DNA from: Streptomyces tailanensis
GTDB lineage: Bacteria > Actinomycetota > Actinomycetes > Streptomycetales > Streptomycetaceae
Length of the DNA: 64,000 nt
NCBI RefSeq assembly: GCF_008386495.1
Contig: NZ_VTHJ01000045.1
Span: 5,777-69,776, forward strand
Direction of reading: 5' to 3'
Shown here: positions 59,301-64,000 of the stretch, piece after piece
Layout: each line of letters starts with the position of its first letter
How positions within the stretch are numbered: the first letter of the stretch is position 1
Position numbers and translations under genes: made by a program
Notes under the pieces: model-generated
Database searches by the model: none
What the model saw: only the letters and a program-made list of their open reading frames with translations
Told to the model about the DNA's origin: nothing

Positions 59301-61580
59301 GCCCAGCTGCTCGTCGTCCAGATGCGCGGCGTCCTCGACGGTGAACGCCACGTCCTGGTGGTCGAGGACCTCCTGGTACGACTCGCCGTCGTCCGCCCAG
59401 TGCAGGGCCGTACGCAGCGCCGGGTGTCGGCCGACGAGCGACTGGAACGCACGGTGCAGCGCCTCGGCGTCCACCTCGTCCAGAAACCGCAGCGCGGCGT
59501 AGATGTGCTGGACGGCGGTGTCGGGGTGCTGGCGCTCCAGGATCCACAGCGCCTGCTGGTTGATGGCCAGGGGGCTGCGCTCGCCGGCCGCGGGTTTCCG
59601 GACTGGGACGGCGGATTCGGCGGGGGCGTCGAGCAGCAGGTCGTTGACGCTGGCGCCCGAGAGCAGGGCTTCCAGGGACAGGTCCATGCCGATGGCGTCC
59701 TCGACGGCCGCCTTCAGCTCGATCGCGCCCAGGGAGTCCAGCCCTTGGGCGGCCAGGGGCACGGCCGGGTCGACGGCCGTGCGCAGGCGGCTGCTCGCCA
59801 GGGCGAGCACGGTCTCGCGGGCGGTCTCCTGCCACAGGTGCTCGGGCAGCGAAGCGAGATCGGCGGCGCGGCCCGCGTCCCAGCGGTGCACCACCTTCAG
59901 CGAGCCGTCGACGAGCATGGCCCGCGTCCGCGACCGTTGGATCTTCCCGCTGGTGGTGCGGGGGATGTGGCCGGGCCGTACGAACACGACCGTGCCGGGC
60001 GTCACCCCGTGCTCGCGGGCCAAGTGGGCCCGTACGAGCGCTGTGACCTCGGCGATCTCGTCCGCGCGGTGGGCGGTCGCCGTCTCCAGGACCAAGCAGA
60101 TCTCCTCGCGCCCGTCGGTCTCCAGTGCGAAGGCGGCGGCGCCGCGGCGGAGCGAGGCGTGTGCGTCGAGGGCAGCCTGTTCCAGGTCCTGCGGGTAGTG
60201 GTTGCGGCCGCGTACGACGATGAGGTCCTTGCTGCGCCCCGTGACGTACAGCTGGCCGTCGTGGAGGAAGCCGAGGTCGCCCGTGCGCAGATGGCGCCGC
60301 TCGTCACCGGCCCGCGTGGCGCCGAACGTCTGGTGCTCGGTGTCGTCGCGACCCCAGTAGCCGACGGCGACGTTCTCCCCGGACGCCCAGATCTCACCGA
60401 CCGTGCCGGGCGGGCACTCGGCACCGCTCTCCGGGTCGACGACGGTCACGTCCAGGTCCACGGCGACAGGGCCGCAGCCCACGACCGGCAGACCCTTGTC
60501 GTCGGGCACCGGGCGTCGGCCGGGGGCGAGCGAGTCCGCGTCGAAGGTGTCGGCCACGGGGCTGTCGCCGATGGTGCGGCCGGAGACCATCAGTGTGGCC
60601 TCGGCGAGCCCGTAGCAGGGGAAGAAGGAACCGCGCCGGAAGCCATAGGGGGCCATGCGCCGGGCGAACCGCTCCAGGGTCCTGGCGCGCACCGGCTCGG
60701 CGCCGTTGAACGCGATCTCCCAGTGCGACAGGTCGAGCCCGACCAGGTCCTCCTCGGGGATGCGGTCCACGCACAGGTCGTACGCGAAGTTCGGTCCGCC
60801 GCTGATCCGGGCGCCGCGTTCGGATATCAGCCGCAGCCACTGCAGCGGCCGCGTGATGAACGAGACCGGGGAGAACAGCGTGGCGGTGGCACCGGCGTAG
60901 ACCGGTTGCAGGATGCCGCCGATGAGCCCCATGTCGTGGTACGGCGGCAGCCAGCTCACCACGGGCGTGTCGGGCGTAGTGCCGAACCGCTCCTGGATCT
61001 GGCGGGAGTTGACGACCAGGTTCCGGTGGGTGACGACCACACCGCGCGGGGTGGCCGTGGAGCCGGAGGTGTACTGCAGGAACGCGACGGTGTCGCCGTC
61101 GATGTGGGGGCGGCGCCAGTCGCCGGGCGCGGGCAGCTCGCCGTCGACCGCGATCAGCGGCAGGTCCGGGATGCCGGCCGCGGCCACGAGCTCCGCGGGA
61201 TCGGCGAGGATGGTGCCGGGCACGAGTGCGGCAGCCGGGGCCGAGTCGGCGAGCACGGCGCGGTGACGGGCCGAGTAACTGCCCTTGCTCGGCGGGTAGA
61301 GCGGCACGGCGATGGCGCCGGCGTAGAGGCAGCCGAGGAAGGACGCCACGTAGTCCAGGCCGGGCGGCAGGAGGACCAGCACCCGGTCGCCGGGGGCGAC
61401 CCGCTCCGCGAGCAGGGCCCCGATCGCCCGCGCCCGGTCGTGCAGTCCGGCGATGGTGAGGGCCGCCGCCGGCTCCGTGCCGTCCGGGGTGACAAACTCG
61501 AACGCCGTGCCCGTCGACAGGGCTGCGCGTTCGGCGACCACGTCGACGAATGTCGAGGCGCGGACAACTGACTGCTCCAT
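56313..61580 (-). CDS. Lipo-initiating NRPS: FAAL-T-C-A-T
   Basis: 1755 aa. Residues 1-590 are a fatty acyl-AMP ligase: FLQYTSGSTATPRGVVVTHR, SWLPPYHDMGLIGGILQPVY and CYGLAEATLMVSG. Such domains load a free fatty acid on an ACP. T0 follows (AQGLDSLGAIELK near 615), then C (650-1090, VVHHIAVDMWS near 797), A (1115-1610, YTSGSSGTPKGICI near 1293) and T1 (GGHSLLAIRLL near 1678). My hand-aligned A code is DALMLGGTFK, closest to the Val code DALWLGGTFK. The ATG has TAGGAG upstream. The chain it builds, acyl-(Val-like), should pass to the 49855-56280 protein, encoded 32 nt downstream. Confidence 0.95.
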   Translation of the reverse strand: MEQSVVRASTFVDVVAERAALSTGTAFEFVTPDGTEPAAALTIAGLHDRARAIGALLAERVAPGDRVLVLLPPGLDYVASFLGCLYAGAIAVPLYPPSKGSYSARHRAVLADSAPAAALVPGTILADPAELVAAAGIPDLPLIAVDGELPAPGDWRRPHIDGDTVAFLQYTSGSTATPRGVVVTHRNLVVNSRQIQERFGTTPDTPVVSWLPPYHDMGLIGGILQPVYAGATATLFSPVSFITRPLQWLRLISERGARISGGPNFAYDLCVDRIPEEDLVGLDLSHWEIAFNGAEPVRARTLERFARRMAPYGFRRGSFFPCYGLAEATLMVSGRTIGDSPVADTFDADSLAPGRRPVPDDKGLPVVGCGPVAVDLDVTVVDPESGAECPPGTVGEIWASGENVAVGYWGRDDTEHQTFGATRAGDERRHLRTGDLGFLHDGQLYVTGRSKDLIVVRGRNHYPQDLEQAALDAHASLRRGAAAFALETDGREEICLVLETATAHRADEIAEVTALVRAHLAREHGVTPGTVVFVRPGHIPRTTSGKIQRSRTRAMLVDGSLKVVHRWDAGRAADLASLPEHLWQETARETVLALASSRLRTAVDPAVPLAAQGLDSLGAIELKAAVEDAIGMDLSLEALLSGASVNDLLLDAPAESAVPVRKPAAGERSPLAINQQALWILERQHPDTAVQHIYAALRFLDEVDAEALHRAFQSLVGRHPALRTALHWADDGESYQEVLDHQDVAFTVEDAAHLDDEQLGERLRREIAGERFDLPRGRVLQAALFRRPGGDVLSLVVHHIAVDMWSMAVLTDELGRLYARETGSGAALPPPPKTGYADLAHRQRALLDAPRGQRLWEYWSRELDGCNPVLELPADRPRPPVQTYAGDTVTLELDAATTVALRERATAEGTTLFVVLLSVFQTLVHRYTREDDFLIGVPASGRVDADLHRVVGYFVNPVLIRSRMVGERSFADQIQVTKQTVAGAMRHQDMPFPVLVERLGLAREASRPPGYQVMFSLTKSHLAGGEDLAALNFGRPGIRVRVGELEAQSLGLVRRTAQIDLTMVVAEVGDHLEAGINFSTDLFDRETVERFGANFADLAARLAERPGEPLAAIPSARTEELHQIAKWNTTSTDYPRTRTVPELFAEQVAQRPDAPALTYGELTYTYRELDRVSNALARRLRDQGVREETPVGLHVDRDPAVVVAMLAVAKAGGAYVPLDPAHPPQRLRRILAESRPVVLLTARGDDSLTEVDTELPRLASGDFLTAEAAADPANDRPVETTADPDGLLYAMYTSGSSGTPKGICITHRNVVRLVRDTDYLSLEPGDRVAQLSNTAFDAATLEVWGALLNGGWLVGFGKDTVLSPPRLAAALRDNDIHTVVMATPLFTQVVGYDPATFASTRQLLVGGDSMDPKRAREVAALNGPLLTNGYGPTESTTFATTQPLSEVPEDVWRLPIGGPIANTQVYVLDERLNPVPIGVPGQLYIGGDGLGRGYLGRPDLTAEKFLPDPFSGMPGARMYASGDLARWLPNGTIDFLGRVDFQVKVRGFRIELGDIDATLTAHPGVLEAVTVVDESTGEKRLVAYYAGTPTVDELTRHLAERLPEYMVPALLVRLEELPKNPNRKIDRTALRLPEGGSAGVVADVGSGLLAEVAAMLAEVLGRSEVGPDDNFFEIGGHSLLAIRLLAQVKQRYGVDLALNELFNEPTARAVAGQIAERTGGGSAGVAADAASAPGGVPAGPTAVPRAAYVRRDGSR

Positions 61581-61604
61581 GGCGGAACTCCTAGCTTTCC
61601 AGGC

Positions 61605-63590
61605 TCAGGCAAGACGCCAACGAATCCAGCGGGCGGCTCCGGCCAGCCCGAACACGGTCATCGCGGTCAGTACCGCGATGTCCAGGGTGAAAGCGGCGCC
61701 CAAGTCGCCGTTGAGGGTGTGCCGCAGGGCGTCGGCCGCGTAGGTCGGCGGCAGCAGATAGCCGAGGACCCGCAGCGGCAGCGGCAGCGAGTCCGGCGGG
61801 ATCAGCACCGGCGCCGCGAGCAGCAGCACGAAGATCAGCAGGTTGGTGATGACGACGATCAGCTCCATGCTGTCGATCAGTGTGCCGATGGCCAGGCCGA
61901 TCGCGGACAGCGCCAGACACGACAGCGGCAGCACCAGCACGAGGGCGGGCGAGATCGTGAAGTCCACGTCGTACATCAGGCCGGCGGCGACCATCGGCGT
62001 GATCAGGCCCGGCATGATCAGCAGTAGGCGGGACAACACCATCGCGGCGACGAACGACGCCTTGCTGATGGGCAGTGAGGCGTAATAGACCATCATGCCG
62101 TCGTTCTTGATCACGCCGATGCGCTGGGCGAGGGTCGCGATGCCTTCGGTGGCGACGGAGAAGATGGCCGCGCCGCTGACGATGTACAGCAGGCTGGTGG
62201 CGTCGTTGAGCCCGCCGCCGATGCGCGACAGGCCGAAGACCATGGCGACCGGCATCAGCAACCCGAACAGCAGGCTCCAGGTCCAGGTCGTGCGGACCTC
62301 CAGCATCTGCTCCAGCCACAGGTACTTGAGCCCGACGAGCAACCGCCGCGCCCGCTCCTTGAACGCCGACCGCGCGGACGAGCCGACCGTTCCGGTCGCA
62401 GGGGCGGTGGCGGTCGCGGTGCCGACCGCGGGCACAGCGCCGGTGGTGGTCGCGGGGTCGGTGCCGCCGGAAGCGGGGACGATGCCGGTGCCAGTGCCGG
62501 GCGCTGGCACGGCGCCGGACACGGGCACCGTGCCGGTCGCGGGGGCGGCGGCCGGTTCCGTCAGTGGTGCTCCGCGCTCCGGCGTGCCCGGCTCCGGCGC
62601 GGCCTCGTCGGCCAGCGGGCGTTCCTTGCCGTCCAGGCTCAGGTAGACGTCCTCCAGCGTCGGGCGGGTGAGCCGGAAGTCGTCCACCCGGGCCATGCCC
62701 AGGTCAACCGTCACGGCCTTGACCAACTCGGGCATCAACTCCGGTTCGGAGTGGATGAGATACGTCCCCTCGCGGCTGCCCGGCACGACCGAGCCGACGG
62801 TCTCCAGACGATCCACCTCGTGCGGCCGCAGCGACTCGCCGTCCTTGACGAACAGCTCCATGCGGACCTTGTCGCCCATCCGCCCCTTGAGCTCGCCGGG
62901 TGTGCCCAGCGCGGTGATCCGCCCGCCGTGCATCACGGCCACCCGGTGCACGGCCTTCTCGGCCTCCAGCACATTGTGGGTGACCAGGACCACGGTGGTG
63001 CCCTCGGTGGCGCTGCGGCGGGCGACCATGTCCCAGATGAGCCGCCTGTTGTGCGGGTCGAGCTCATTGGTGGGCTCGTCCAGGATGAGCAGCTTGGTCC
63101 TGCCCATCAGCGCCATGCCGAAGTTGACCAGCCGCATCATGCCGCCGCTGAGCTGGTTGACGTACCGGTCGGCGACCTCGCCGAGCCCCAGCTCGTCGAC
63201 CAGTTCGGTGGTCTGGCGCCTGGCCTCCTGCTCCGACTGCCCGCGCAGCCGCCCGGTGTAGTGCAGCGCCCGCCGCACCTCGACCAGCCGCATCGACAGC
63301 CCGGTCTGCGGCAGGAAGCCGGTCATGGCCTTCACCGCCTCCGGGTCGGCCACCACGTCGACGCCCTCGACGTGGATGGAGCCCGACGTGGGGCGGACCA
63401 GCCCCAGCATCTGGGACACGAGCGTGGTCTTGCCCGCGCCGTTGGCGCCCAGCAGTCCGAAGACCTCGCCGCGGGCGATGGAGAAGGTGACGTCATCGTT
63501 GGCCCGCACCCGTTCGCCGTGCTTGCCGGACTGGTAGGTGCGCGTCAGATGGCGGACCTCGATCGCCGTGACCCCGTTGTTGCGTGGCAT
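61605..63590 (-). CDS. Fused ABC exporter (ATPase plus ABC-2 permease)
   Basis: A 661-aa half-transporter. Residues 1-330 are an ABC ATPase of the DrrA type: P-loop LLGANGAGKTTLV, signature NQLSGGMMRLVNFG, Walker B LLILDEPTNELD and H-loop VLVTHN. A low-complexity Pro/Ala/Thr/Gly/Val linker (about 335-405) joins it to a DrrB-like membrane domain with about six helices. Most relatives have the two parts as separate genes. Located 24 nt before the first NRPS gene, it is probably the lipopeptide exporter and may give self-protection. Confidence 0.92.
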   Translation of the reverse strand: MPRNNGVTAIEVRHLTRTYQSGKHGERVRANDDVTFSIARGEVFGLLGANGAGKTTLVSQMLGLVRPTSGSIHVEGVDVVADPEAVKAMTGFLPQTGLSMRLVEVRRALHYTGRLRGQSEQEARRQTTELVDELGLGEVADRYVNQLSGGMMRLVNFGMALMGRTKLLILDEPTNELDPHNRRLIWDMVARRSATEGTTVVLVTHNVLEAEKAVHRVAVMHGGRITALGTPGELKGRMGDKVRMELFVKDGESLRPHEVDRLETVGSVVPGSREGTYLIHSEPELMPELVKAVTVDLGMARVDDFRLTRPTLEDVYLSLDGKERPLADEAAPEPGTPERGAPLTEPAAAPATGTVPVSGAVPAPGTGTGIVPASGGTDPATTTGAVPAVGTATATAPATGTVGSSARSAFKERARRLLVGLKYLWLEQMLEVRTTWTWSLLFGLLMPVAMVFGLSRIGGGLNDATSLLYIVSGAAIFSVATEGIATLAQRIGVIKNDGMMVYYASLPISKASFVAAMVLSRLLLIMPGLITPMVAAGLMYDVDFTISPALVLVLPLSCLALSAIGLAIGTLIDSMELIVVITNLLIFVLLLAAPVLIPPDSLPLPLRVLGYLLPPTYAADALRHTLNGDLGAAFTLDIAVLTAMTVFGLAGAARWIRWRLA

Positions 63591-63615
63591 GTCCCCTCGA
63601 TGACTGTCGATCTGA

Positions 63616-64000
63616 TCAGAGCGTTGTGATCCGGCGTACGACGGCGGAGTCGTCCGGCGCGAAGCCGAAGGACACCTGCACGGTCCCCTCCGGTCGTGGC
63701 CCCACCAGGGCCGCGACCTCGGCTGGCAGTCCGATGGTGTAGTCGGCCACGTCGACCGGCAGCCGAGTCCCGGCCTTCGTCTCGCAGCCGATCTCCACCC
63801 CGGACACGCTGCCGGTGAACTGGAAGACCACGCCCTCGGCGCCCTCGCCCTGCTTGTCGAGCACCGGGCCGTTCATCCGTACGCCGGCGACCGTGCAGGA
63901 CTTCAGCGGCTCGCGCGGCAGCCGGATCTGCAGCCGCCACGCCTCCCGTTGCGAGGCCACCTTGAACCGCACTCGGCGCGTGTCGCCGGACGTCTCGTCG
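63616..64000 (-). CDS. Partial unknown gene at the right edge
   Basis: The frame is open to the window edge (…DETSGDTRRVRFKVASQREA), so the 5' end is missing. The visible part is about 128 residues, mainly beta-rich, ending APDDSAVVRRITTL. I do not recognise a domain. It is 25 nt upstream of the ABC exporter gene on the same strand and so likely belongs to the same operon. Confidence 0.6.
   Translation of the reverse strand, partial: DETSGDTRRVRFKVASQREAWRLQIRLPREPLKSCTVAGVRMNGPVLDKQGEGAEGVVFQFTGSVSGVEIGCETKAGTRLPVDVADYTIGLPAEVAALVGPRPEGTVQVSFGFAPDDSAVVRRITTL

Noticed and set aside
57915..61571. A 1218-codon plus-strand open frame opposite the FAAL-NRPS gene
   Set aside because: Long antisense frames are expected in >70% GC coding DNA; the minus strand has full FAAL, C, A and T motifs.

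Overview
This window is chromosomal DNA from a Streptomyces or close relative. The GC content is very high, starts are often GTG or TTG, and the housekeeping gene order (atpIBEFHAGDC, wecA-like, glyA paralogue, LMW-PTP, sua5, prmC, prfA, rpmE, LCP, protease, rho, thrB, thrC, hom, lysA, nrtL, receiver, tRNA-Arg) is the order I remember for S. coelicolor around SCO5351-SCO5374. Almost everything is on the minus strand.

Layout. 25-7790: complete F1Fo ATP synthase operon. 7791-18504: an accessory biosynthetic cluster between atpI and the wecA-like gene, which I recall as adjacent in S. coelicolor. It encodes a cobalamin-dependent methylaspartate mutase-type fusion, a fold-III PLP decarboxylase, two AMP-forming ligases, a PPTase, a carrier protein, and FkbI/FkbH/FkbG-like proteins of alkoxymalonyl-ACP type. 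Six single-base losses, mostly in G/C runs, break four of these genes. Two others, facing away from each other, lack their 5' ends at one junction near 15,852. No ketosynthase or PKS is present. 18915-38653: core housekeeping genes including the hom-thrC-thrB operon, lysA, rho and the translation-termination genes. 38827-38898: tRNA-Arg(CCG), the likely integration target. 38943-42522: island-type genes: an AbiEii-like nucleotidyltransferase with a small partner, a tyrosine recombinase and a PIN-domain toxin-antitoxin pair.

42758-64000 (open at the right edge): one long minus-strand lipopeptide operon. The assembly line is FAAL-T-C-A-T (56313-61580) followed by C-A-T-C-A-T (49855-56280). My hand-read specificity codes suggest Val-like, Asn, then an unassigned residue with an acidic pocket. 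There is no terminal thioesterase or reductase domain. The line is followed by a type II thioesterase, a SnoaL-like protein, a class IV aminotransferase, an alpha/beta hydrolase, and a translationally coupled LuxE-LuxC-P450 trio. A fused ABC exporter lies upstream. I infer that a fatty-acylated tripeptide is made, and that LuxE/LuxC reduce either its C-terminal carboxylate or a lipid precursor to an aldehyde. I do not recognise this combination as a characterised pathway, and it is the best candidate for an undescribed system here.
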